From Caldifarciminota bacterium (GTDB lineage Bacteria; Hydrothermota; Hydrothermia; B15-G9; WFZT01): 8,343 nucleotides of DNA. The DNA lies in assembly GCA_026986235.1 (NCBI GenBank), contig JALSOY010000211.1, forward strand, positions 1 to 8,343, in the 5' to 3' direction. The position numbers and the translations under genes were made by a program. Below the pieces are notes generated by a model that was not told the origin of the DNA, made no database searches, and saw only the letters and a program-made list of their open reading frames with translations. Positions 1 through 6,210 of the stretch are shown here, piece by piece. Numbering within the stretch: position 1 is the stretch's first letter; every line of letters begins with the position of its first letter.

Positions 1-1308
1 AATAATCCAGGGCAGTTTGACGAACAAATAGGCGGAATTAAATCCATAACCTGTAACTGAATCCTCTTTTGATACCACCCATTGATAGAGTACCTGGTGA
101 CTACCGTGGGAAACAGAACCGTTAAAATCAAGGTTAAAAGCGGTCTTTCCACCCGATGATTTTGACGAAACCAGAAGTCCTGTAGATAGGTTTTCAGATG
201 GAAACAGTTTTAAACTGGCCACACTCCAGAGGGCAGCAGGTTCCCTGTCCCCTGTGGAGCAGGTTTTCTCGTCGGTGTGAACGGAGATCCACCCAAACTG
301 CATTTTTGATGACTTGTAAGTGAGTTTTCCCCCGAAATCAATCGGCACCTCTCGACCGTCAGGCAGCCTTTTACCTATCCTCCTGGAGTAGAAAACGACA
401 AAAGGTGTGAAAACATCACCAAAGTTTATAGACACTGGAGAGAAGATCTCTTTCCCTTCAACGAAAAAAGGTCTCTTTTCGCTAAAGTACATTTCAAATT
501 TTGAGAGGTTGAGGGCAAAGGGATCCGCCTCTATCTGCGCAAAGTCTGGTTTTACAGTGATATTCAGCATAAGGTCAGGTAGTATGCTCCAGGAAAAGTC
601 AAATCCGATGTGGGAGTTCTTCACTGGAACGGATGAGTAGGAGTCTCTTCTCAATACGCTCACGGGGTAGAATTCCATACCGTGCCCACTGACTCCCGGG
701 TTAACATTTGAAAGCTCGCCATAGTAAGCGGGATCGCTCATCCTGTCTCTTGGATAAAGCTTCCAGTAACTGACTTCGTTTCTCTGGGGGATGTACCTCT
801 CTAACTGAAGTCCCCACTTCGTAAGTCCCTTTTTGAAACGGATACTGCGAAACGGAATTTTGATTTCCACTACATAATAGTGGGCATGGATTTTCACTTT
901 CGAAAACCAGTAGGCGTCCCAGGAAAAATCCAGGTGGTTTCCTCTGTTGCTAACAGTTGCATCGTAAGTTTTACCAGAGGCGTGAACCTCAAAGAGGTAT
1001 GCCCCCTGCTTTGAGAGAAAAGGGTCGATGTAAATTGTCAGATAGTCTGAGTTCCGAAATCCAGAAGAGGGTCTATAGTTTCCGGTATAACACACTCCAA
1101 GGATGTACAGGTTTTCTCTGTCCTGCAGGAACTTCACAACGGTTTTAAAGCGGGAGGGTTTCCCGTAATCGGGTTTCCACTGTGTGAATTCGGTAATCGA
1201 ATCAGCGGAGTTCCAGACACTATCAATCTTACCATCGAGAATCGGAGGAACTGCCACACTGTGAACTGGAACTGCCTGAAGTATGAAGAGAGCGAGTAAA
1301 CTCATCAT
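1..1308 (-). CDS. DUF5916-family outer-membrane protein with N-terminal CBM9-like domain (partial, C-terminus beyond window)
   Basis: The frame is open without a stop for 436 codons from 1308 to the window edge, so the C-terminus is missing. A short hydrophobic start (MMSLLALFILQA) looks like a signal peptide. Residues about 20-200 resemble the carbohydrate-binding family 9-like domain (VPPILDGKIDSVWNSA near the start). They are followed by hallmarks of DUF5916: PDFAQIEADP (254-263), a KFEMYFSEKRPFFVEG block (about 270-285) and FYSRRIG (about 306-312). Family members are usually about 700-900 residues and are predicted to end in an outer-membrane beta-barrel, so roughly half is present. Two adjacent ATG codons (1308 and 1305) could start it. 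AGGAGG at 1314-1319 lies 5 and 8 bases upstream of them, and a strong promoter precedes it. The substrate or role is unknown even for the family. No other gene of its transcription unit is visible. Family assignment is from motif recognition; barrel and localisation are inferred. Confidence 0.88.
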   Translation of the reverse strand, partial: MMSLLALFILQAVPVHSVAVPPILDGKIDSVWNSADSITEFTQWKPDYGKPSRFKTVVKFLQDRENLYILGVCYTGNYRPSSGFRNSDYLTIYIDPFLSKQGAYLFEVHASGKTYDATVSNRGNHLDFSWDAYWFSKVKIHAHYYVVEIKIPFRSIRFKKGLTKWGLQLERYIPQRNEVSYWKLYPRDRMSDPAYYGELSNVNPGVSGHGMEFYPVSVLRRDSYSSVPVKNSHIGFDFSWSILPDLMLNITVKPDFAQIEADPFALNLSKFEMYFSEKRPFFVEGKEIFSPVSINFGDVFTPFVVFYSRRIGKRLPDGREVPIDFGGKLTYKSSKMQFGWISVHTDEKTCSTGDREPAALWSVASLKLFPSENLSTGLLVSSKSSGGKTAFNLDFNGSVSHGSHQVLYQWVVSKEDSVTGYGFNSAYLFVKLPWII

Positions 1309-1351
1309 TTCAACCTCCTCTATTGTTTTACAGTTTTAGTGTAGTAGTTAG

Positions 1352-1380
1352 ATAATACACTCGTGAAGTGTTACTGTCAA
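1352..1380 (-). promoter_or_regulatory. Sigma-70-type promoter for the DUF5916 gene
   Basis: On the minus strand, TTGACA (1375-1380, perfect -35) is separated by exactly 17 bases from TATTAT (1352-1357, five of six matches to the -10 consensus). The expected transcript start is near 1345, giving a leader of about 37 bases before the AGGAGG Shine-Dalgarno (1314-1319) and the ATG at 1308/1305. This is the best promoter match I see in the window. It shows that the DUF5916 gene is probably transcribed independently of the upstream operon. Confidence 0.72.
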
Positions 1381-1411
1381 GTGATGTGCCCAAATATCAC
1401 TCTGTAGGGGA

Positions 1412-1519
1412 TCCTCCTCACTTAAAATCCCCCTTGGTGAAGGGGAATCGTCGTCTCCAAAATCTCTCTTGGTGAAGGGGGAGACAGGGGGATTGAAATT
1501 AAGCGGAAATCATCCCCCT
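1412..1519 (+). repeat. Higher-order repeat copy A
   Basis: First copy of the about 170-bp unit. Positions 1412-1500 align without gaps to 1582-1670. The match resumes in TCATCCCCCTT (1510-1520 against 1682-1692) after a short divergent, 2-base-shifted stretch. It contains basic hairpin units starting at 1424 and 1459, 35 bases apart. Confidence 0.75.
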
Positions 1520-1581
1520 TAGTCCCCCTTCTTGCGAAGGGGGATCACCCTCTCCAAAGTCCCTCTCGGTGAAGGGGGGAT

Positions 1582-1692
1582 TCCTCCTCTCTTAAAATCC
1601 CCCTTGGTGAAGGGGGATCGTCGTCTCCAAAATCCCCCGTGGAGAAAGGGGAGACAGGGGGATTGAAATTTCAAGTGGTAGTCATCCCCCTT
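1582..1692 (+). repeat. Higher-order repeat copy B
   Basis: Second copy, offset 170 bases from copy A, with basic units starting at 1594 and 1629, again 35 bases apart. Compared with A, its second unit has a purer C-run (AATCCCCC instead of AATCTCTC). Its trailing hairpin CCCCTTTCT/AGAAAGGGG (1687-1706) differs from the trailing part of copy A. Confidence 0.75.
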
Positions 1693-1711
1693 TCTAAAGA
1701 AAGGGGACTTG

Positions 1712-1736
1712 AAAAATCCACTTTTTGAAAGTGGAT
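1712..1736 (-). terminator. Rho-independent terminator candidate after the aminotransferase gene
   Basis: Read on the minus strand, 15 bases after the TAG stop of the aminotransferase, ATCCACTTT-CAA-AAAGTGGAT forms a perfect 9-bp stem with a 3-base loop. It is followed directly by T residues (the last stem T plus TTTT, 1712-1716). The stem has only three G:C pairs, so strength is moderate. Position and the T-run on the correct strand support termination of the five-gene operon here. The element looks like a degenerate member of the adjoining repeat array. Confidence 0.6.
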
Positions 1737-1750
1737 CAGGCAACCCGGAA

Positions 1751-2956
1751 CTATACGAGCACTTCCTTTAACTTCTCCGCTGCCTCCACTATGTACTCTG
1801 TTGCTATGGAGTAGGCAAATCTTATAAAGTTGTGGGGCGATCCGAAGTTGTGGCCCGGGATAGACCCGATGTTGTGTTCAAGGAGGTACTGTTGCAGGTG
1901 TACTCCGAGATTTGCTCCACTATCCACCTTTAACCCTTTCTTTTCCATGGATTCTCTGTACTTTTCCTCATCAATTTCCGGGAACAGATAGAATGCTCCT
2001 CTCGGTGGCCACTCGATTTTGAAGAAAGGAATGGATTTCAGGCTCTGGTAGAGAATATCCCGCCTCTTTTTGTACTCTTTAACCATCTTCTCTGTGTATT
2101 CGTCGTATTCCGGTTTTAGAGCCTCTGCGGCACCCCACTGGGCGACAGAGTTAACCCCGTTTGTCGTATAGAGGAGTAGCTTCCTCGCTCTCGTCAGGAT
2201 CTTTTCGTTCTCTATATATGTGTATCCGATCCTGAGGCCAGAAAAGGCCTGTGACTTGGACATGGAGAAGGAAGGGAAAAACAGCTCAGGGTTAAGATAG
2301 AATATGGTTTCGTAGTCAACACCTGGATAGACTATGTCTTCGTAGGCCACATCTTCGACGAGAAATACGCCGTACTTTTCGAGTATGCCTGCAAGTTTGT
2401 GCATGTACTCCCTGTCTCCCACCCCTCCTGTGGGATTTCCCGGGTTCACATACACCACCGCCCTGGGCTTTTCCTTCTTTATCGTGTCTTCAAGCTCGTT
2501 GAGATCCCAGTTAAAGTCAAGCTCTTTTTTTGTGGGGAGTTCAATTATTTCAGCTCCTGTAAGCATGGAAATGTTTTTTATTGAGATCCAGACAGGAGCC
2601 TGAATAAGAATTTTGTCACCAGGTCCCACAAGTGAATGGATGAGCATGTACAGGGTTCCCATACCCCCCTGCCCTACCAGAATGTTTTTTGTGCTCCTGG
2701 CCTTTAATTTATTCTTTCTTTCAAGTTTCTGTGCAATCACCTGCTTCAGCGGCTCAATCCCTGATCCTTCGGTGTAAAAAGTTTTGTTTTCGTCAATCGC
2801 CCTTTTCATTGCCTCCTTGACTTTTGGGTGGACATTGAAACTTGGAGTACCACTTTCAAGACGGTACACCTTCTCTCCGTTGCGTTGCTTTTCAAGCAAT
2901 CTATCCCTTATTACTACAATTTCACTCAGGGGTACTTTATCGATTAATTCAATCAT
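1751..2956 (-). CDS. PLP-dependent aminotransferase, class I/II (fold type I)
   Basis: A 401-residue cytosolic enzyme of the aspartate-aminotransferase superfamily, full length for the family. It transfers an amino group between an amino acid and a 2-oxoacid by way of pyridoxal phosphate. Visible motifs are YTEGSGIEPLKQVIA (61-75, N-terminal ring), NPGNPTG (171-177), EDVAYEDI (201-208, with the Asp that contacts the PLP pyridine nitrogen), SMSKSQAFSGLRIGY (231-245, Schiff-base Lys234) and FIRFAYS (377-383, Arg379 as likely carboxylate clamp). The ATG at 2956 has an AGGGAGGA Shine-Dalgarno (2963-2970) seven bases upstream. It lies 103 bp after tsaE on the same strand, so it is probably co-transcribed or has its own weak promoter, and a hairpin terminator follows. 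Substrate cannot be told from sequence: aspartate, aromatic and other aminotransferases share these motifs. No biosynthetic partner gene is adjacent. Confidence 0.93.
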   Translation of the reverse strand: MIELIDKVPLSEIVVIRDRLLEKQRNGEKVYRLESGTPSFNVHPKVKEAMKRAIDENKTFYTEGSGIEPLKQVIAQKLERKNKLKARSTKNILVGQGGMGTLYMLIHSLVGPGDKILIQAPVWISIKNISMLTGAEIIELPTKKELDFNWDLNELEDTIKKEKPRAVVYVNPGNPTGGVGDREYMHKLAGILEKYGVFLVEDVAYEDIVYPGVDYETIFYLNPELFFPSFSMSKSQAFSGLRIGYTYIENEKILTRARKLLLYTTNGVNSVAQWGAAEALKPEYDEYTEKMVKEYKKRRDILYQSLKSIPFFKIEWPPRGAFYLFPEIDEEKYRESMEKKGLKVDSGANLGVHLQQYLLEHNIGSIPGHNFGSPHNFIRFAYSIATEYIVEAAEKLKEVLV

Positions 2957-2982
2957 GAGACATCCTCCCTGAAAGTCTTCTT

Positions 2983-2996
2983 TGCATATTTATGCA
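2983..2996. repeat. Small palindrome upstream of the aminotransferase gene, possible operator
   Basis: TGCATA-TT-TATGCA is an inverted repeat with perfect 6-bp arms and a 2-base spacer, centred about 33 bp upstream of the aminotransferase start. It is AT-rich, so chance is possible. Its position in the only sizeable gap inside the operon makes it a candidate protein-binding site. No regulator is encoded nearby. Confidence 0.35.
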
Positions 2997-3010
2997 TGTT
3001 TTGTATAATC

Positions 3011-3057
3011 CGAGCCACATCCCAATTGTTACAGTGCATTAATGGGTCCTGGGCTCG
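3011..3057. repeat. Imperfect inverted repeat in the tsaE-aminotransferase gap
   Basis: CGAGCC (3011-3016) pairs with GGCTCG (3052-3057). Inside it, CCCA (3021-3024) pairs with TGGG (3043-3046), and two further A:T pairs can form past a one-base bulge. The result is a long interrupted hairpin just after the tsaE stop. It lacks a T-run on either strand, so it is not a standard terminator. It could be an RNA-processing or transcript-stabilising structure between the genes. Confidence 0.4.
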
Positions 3058-3059
3058 TA

Positions 3060-3485
3060 TCAGGGGATCTCTATCACCAGTTTTCTTGAGAACTCGTTCA
3101 GATGTGAAATATAAACCAGGATGTCAAATTTAACAACCTGTTGAATTTTTTCGGGCCACTCGATAAGGATAAACGCATTTTTATCTTTGATAATTTCATA
3201 AAATCCTGCCGGATATAGCTCTCCCGGATCCTCTACTCTGTAGAGATCCACATGGTATATTTTTACGGAGTTGGTGTATTCGTTGATGAGGGTAAAGGAC
3301 GGGCTTCTCACGCCCTTGACGCCGAGTCCCTCTGCAAATCCCCTGACGAATGTGGTTTTACCGGCCCCGAGATCACCGTACAGGGCAACAATCTTTGGTG
3401 GTTTAATGCTCTTTGCAAGGTTTGCGGCAAGTTTTTTCGTTTCTTCGGGGGACTCTGTAATGAATTCACTTCTTCCTGTTTTCAT
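3060..3485 (-). CDS. tsaE: TsaE (YjeE) ATPase for tRNA t6A modification
   Basis: A 141-residue cytosolic P-loop ATPase that works with TsaB, TsaD and TsaC/Sua5 to make threonylcarbamoyladenosine at position 37 of ANN-decoding tRNAs. Visible are the Walker A GDLGAGKTT (37-45), SPSFTLINEY (61-70, switch-like segment), YHVDLYR (77-83) with the conserved Asp, and LIEWPE (107-112). Length is normal for the family. The ATG at 3485 is the only reasonable start, since an in-frame stop lies three codons upstream. It sits inside the end of lepA with a 20-bp overlap and no clear Shine-Dalgarno, so translation probably relies on ribosomes finishing lepA. Its t6A partners are not in the window. Confidence 0.95.
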   Translation of the reverse strand: MKTGRSEFITESPEETKKLAANLAKSIKPPKIVALYGDLGAGKTTFVRGFAEGLGVKGVRSPSFTLINEYTNSVKIYHVDLYRVEDPGELYPAGFYEIIKDKNAFILIEWPEKIQQVVKFDILVYISHLNEFSRKLVIEIP

Positions 3486-5259
3486 CGATCTTCATCAGTC
3501 CCAGAAAGGCCTCGTGGGGGAGTTCTACCTTGCCAAGTTTTTTCAATCTTTTCTTCCCTTCCTTCTGCTTCTCAAGTAGTTTCCTCTTTCTCGTTATATC
3601 TCCTCCGTAACACTTGGCTGTTACATCTTTTCTGATGGCCGGTATTCTTTCCTTAGCTATGACCCTTTTCCCGATTGCGGCCTGAATCGCAACATCGAAG
3701 AGCTGTCTGGGTATCAACTTTCTGAGTCGTGTAACAAGCTCACGGCCCACATAGTATGCCTTTTCACGGTGGACGATGACGGACAGGGCATCTATCCTCT
3801 CTCTGGCGACGAGGATATCAAGTCTCACGAGGTCAGATTCCCTGTATTCGAGGAATTCGTAGTCGAGAGAGGCGAATCCCCTTGAGACACTCTTCAACCT
3901 GTCAAAAAAGTCAAAAATAACTTCAGCGAGGGGAAGTTCATACTCGATGATCATGGTTCGTGAATCAAGATACTGCATGTTTTTCTGGATACCTCGTCTT
4001 GACTGGCAAAGTTCAACTATGGGCCCTATGTATTCCTGTGGGGTAATTATTTCAGCTTTAACAAATGGTTCAAAGGCCCTTTTAAAATCGTCGGGGAAGT
4101 CTTTGGGGGAGTTGATCTCAAGAATTTCTCCGTTGTTCAGCTCAACTCTGTACTTTACATTGGGGGTTGTGATGATAACTTCGAGGCCAAATTCTCTCTT
4201 GAGTCTTTCCTTGAAGATTTCCATGTGAAGAAGGCCGAGGAATCCGACTCTGTATCCCGGGCCAAGGGCCGGTGATACTTCGCCCTGATACACGAGGGCT
4301 GCGTCGTTGAGCTTCAGCTTTTCGAGTGCCTTCTGGAGTTCAGGGAACTCAGAAGGTATGGTGGGATAGACACCGGCATAAACCATGGGCTTGGGCTCCC
4401 TGTACCCGGGCAGGGCTTCTGTTTCTTCAAAATGTCTCGCATCGACGATCGTATCACCCACACGGGCGTCCCTGAGGTCTTTCACCCCTGCAATAATGTA
4501 CCCCACCTCGCCGGCGACAAGTCTGTCAGTTTTTTCGAATCTGGGTCTGAAATATCCCACCTCCGTTACTTCGTAGACCTTGCCTGTGGACTTGAAGGCT
4601 ATTTTCATCCCGGGCTTTACAACTCCATCGAACACTCGAACAAAAGGAACTGCGCCCCGGTAGTCGTCAAATTTTGCATCAAAGATGAGAGCCTTAAGGG
4701 GTTTTTCCGGATCACCCGTCGGAGGTGGCACCTTTTCTATGACAGTTCTTATAAGATCTTCTACTCCCCAGCCTTCCTTTGCAGAAACTTCGAGGATGTG
4801 ATCATCGCCGAGGAGTTCAATGAGCTGTTCCCTCACCCTTTCAGGATCCGCATTTGGAAGGTCAATCTTGTTTATCACCGGAATAATTTCAAGATTCTGT
4901 TCAAGGGCAAGGTAGAGATTTGAAATCGTTTGAGCCTCAACTCCCTGTGTGGCATCGACCAGCAGGATAGCACCTTCACAGGCAGCAAGTGATCTTGAAA
5001 CTTCGTAATTGAAGTCAACATGTCCCGGGGTATCGATAAGATTCAGGATGTAGGTCTCACCATCAAGTTCGTACTCCATTCTGACCGGGTGCATCTTTAT
5101 GGTTATTCCTCTCTCCCTTTCAAGGTCCATGGAGTCGAGCACCTGTTCGGCATCACTCGAGAGTCTCAGGGTGCCGGTTATTTCGAGAAATCTATCCGCC
5201 AGAGTCGATTTCCCGTGATCGATGTGAGCTATTATGGAGAAATTTCTTATATTTTTCAT
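3466..5259 (-). CDS. lepA: Elongation factor 4 (LepA), ribosome-associated translational GTPase
   Basis: A 597-residue, full-length EF-4. It binds the ribosome and is linked to back-translocation, initiation and tolerance of ionic stress. G motifs are AHIDHGKST (11-19), ERERGITIK (47-55, switch I), DTPGH (76-80, with the catalytic His80), NKID (130-133) and SAK (159-161). The LepA-specific C-terminal domain is present (RVIAKERIPAIRKDVTAKC and GGDITRKRKLLEKQKEGKKR near the end), which separates it from EF-G and BipA. The ATG at 5259 overlaps the hslO stop as ATGA, indicating translational coupling. The 3' end overlaps tsaE by 20 bp. Nothing is missing or unusual in the protein. Confidence 0.97.
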   Translation of the reverse strand: MKNIRNFSIIAHIDHGKSTLADRFLEITGTLRLSSDAEQVLDSMDLERERGITIKMHPVRMEYELDGETYILNLIDTPGHVDFNYEVSRSLAACEGAILLVDATQGVEAQTISNLYLALEQNLEIIPVINKIDLPNADPERVREQLIELLGDDHILEVSAKEGWGVEDLIRTVIEKVPPPTGDPEKPLKALIFDAKFDDYRGAVPFVRVFDGVVKPGMKIAFKSTGKVYEVTEVGYFRPRFEKTDRLVAGEVGYIIAGVKDLRDARVGDTIVDARHFEETEALPGYREPKPMVYAGVYPTIPSEFPELQKALEKLKLNDAALVYQGEVSPALGPGYRVGFLGLLHMEIFKERLKREFGLEVIITTPNVKYRVELNNGEILEINSPKDFPDDFKRAFEPFVKAEIITPQEYIGPIVELCQSRRGIQKNMQYLDSRTMIIEYELPLAEVIFDFFDRLKSVSRGFASLDYEFLEYRESDLVRLDILVARERIDALSVIVHREKAYYVGRELVTRLRKLIPRQLFDVAIQAAIGKRVIAKERIPAIRKDVTAKCYGGDITRKRKLLEKQKEGKKRLKKLGKVELPHEAFLGLMKIDENRKK

Positions 5260-6164
5260 GATGCGGCGATGTTGCCCGTCTTTTCCTCTATGATACGCTG
5301 AATGTCGGTTTCGTCAAATTTATAGGTTTTACCACAGAATTCACACTTCACTTCAGCGCCTGAATCTTCTTTCAATATGGTAAATAATTCGCTGACATCA
5401 AGCAGTAAAAGGGCTCTCCGTGCCCTTTCCCTCGAGCAGGTACATCTGTACTCGAGGGGATGGATCTGTGTTATTCTATACTCAAGACCCTTAGAAATTC
5501 CCTTTAGTATGTCCTCTGAGCTTCCTCCACCAGCGATTATTCTGCTTACGGGCTCCATCTTACTGATGTTTTCCTCGAGTTTTCCAATGATTCTCTCTTT
5601 TTCACCACCCGCAATGGGTTGAACGATAAAGCCTCCGGAGGAGATCACATGACCGTCTTCGGCGACGAGGACCCCGGACGCCACTGCAGATGGGATTCCC
5701 TCAGAAACGGTGTAATAGTATGCAACATCCGTGGCAATTCCACCAGTCCTTAAAGGCGTGGAGCCAACAAAGGGCTCACCGAATCCAAAGTCCCTGACGA
5801 CATAAAGAAAACCGTCGTTTGTCAGAGCACCTTCAACATTGAGTTTTCCATCTTTCGTGATTGGATATTCTGCACGGGGTGGCCTTATATATCCTCTCAC
5901 ATGACCTTCCGCATTCCCCTGAACAAAGATCTCTCTTATTACGCCTGTTGTGATAAACTGAAGGGAGACCCTCTCTTTTCCTTTCATAAGGGCTCCCATC
6001 ATTCCCACAATGGTGAGAGCACGACCGAGCGCAGCAGTAGGTGTTGGAGAAGTGCCATGTATCCTCCTTGCCTCTTCAACCGTATCGGTTGATATGGCAA
6101 CAAGTGCGAGAAAATCGTTATCTCCTAAAATTGCCCTGAGAATGTGATCTTTTGTCATGGTCAT
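5256..6164 (-). CDS. hslO: Hsp33 redox-regulated chaperone
   Basis: A 302-residue cytosolic holdase that is switched on by oxidation plus heat. The N-terminal chaperone domain shows the family pattern, including the RRIHGTSPTPTAALGRAL segment (33-50), GxVRGYI (87-93) and SGGFIVQPI (176-184). The C-terminal redox switch has all four zinc-binding cysteines, Cys241 and Cys243 (CTC) and Cys274 and Cys277 (CEFC), with 30 residues between the pairs, so it should be redox-active. Length is typical. Start choice is between ATG 6164 and ATG 6158 (MTMTK). A GAGG lies 11 bases upstream of the first, somewhat far. It follows the IPCT/DIPPS gene by 46 bp and is coupled to lepA by an ATGA overlap. A possible internal promoter sits at the start. 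Confidence 0.96.
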   Translation of the reverse strand: MTMTKDHILRAILGDNDFLALVAISTDTVEEARRIHGTSPTPTAALGRALTIVGMMGALMKGKERVSLQFITTGVIREIFVQGNAEGHVRGYIRPPRAEYPITKDGKLNVEGALTNDGFLYVVRDFGFGEPFVGSTPLRTGGIATDVAYYYTVSEGIPSAVASGVLVAEDGHVISSGGFIVQPIAGGEKERIIGKLEENISKMEPVSRIIAGGGSSEDILKGISKGLEYRITQIHPLEYRCTCSRERARRALLLLDVSELFTILKEDSGAEVKCEFCGKTYKFDETDIQRIIEEKTGNIAAS

Positions 6165-6166
6165 TC

Positions 6167-6195
6167 ATTATAAATCCTCGGGATCAAAATTTGAA
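6167..6195 (-). promoter_or_regulatory. Possible internal promoter overlapping the hslO start
   Basis: On the minus strand TTCAAA (6190-6195, four of six) is followed after exactly 17 bases by a perfect TATAAT (6167-6172). Transcription would begin near 6160, just downstream of ATG 6164 and next to ATG 6158, so the product would be nearly leaderless on the second Met. The AT-rich context makes a chance match quite possible. Confidence 0.3.
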
Positions 6196-6210
6196 TTTAA
6201 AACAGGGGAA

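Larger units (their letters stand above)
1407..1740. repeat. Noncoding array of C-run/G-run hairpin repeats, about 170-bp higher-order period
   Basis: This fills most of the gene-free stretch between the DUF5916 promoter and the aminotransferase stop. The basic unit is an A-rich edge, a run of about five C, a short spacer such as TTGGTGAA, then a run of about five G, so each unit can fold on itself. Five direct copies begin near 1424, 1459, 1556, 1594 and 1629. Two related hairpins lie at about 1510-1546 and 1683-1706, and a degenerate one at 1712-1736. At a larger scale, 1412-1500 matches 1582-1670 without gaps, with 7 differences in 89 bases by my count. Similarity continues past a 2-base indel into the following TCATCCCCCTT. 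A 74-codon open frame across it (1519-1743, minus) only encodes the repeats. C-run/G-run repeats of this style are scattered through many bacterial genomes. I see no transposase here. Confidence 0.85.

Noticed and set aside
407..640. 77-codon plus-strand open frame, and a similar one at 957-1148
   Set aside because: Both are antisense shadows of the DUF5916 coding frame, which is open throughout and carries recognisable family motifs.
1474..1491. G-quadruplex from adjacent G-runs
   Set aside because: Only two G5 runs are close together; the next runs are too far away or on the opposite strand for a convincing four-run motif.
1407..1740. CRISPR array
   Set aside because: Units are self-complementary, variable in sequence and irregularly spaced (35 to about 100 bases), without unique equal-length spacers or cas genes.
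1519..1743. 74-codon open frame on the minus strand
   Set aside because: It lies entirely in the hairpin array and its translation merely repeats SPF-KGD-like segments produced by the C/G runs; it has no ribosome-binding site and no domain.
3011..3057. tRNA or tRNA-like gene
   Set aside because: The outer stem suggested an acceptor arm, but the 47-base element is too short and has no D-arm, anticodon arm or GTTC T-loop.
4432..4923. 163-codon plus-strand open frame inside lepA
   Set aside because: Antisense to a fully conserved EF-4 sequence, with no recognisable domain; the same applies to the shorter plus-strand frames over tsaE, hslO and the aminotransferase.
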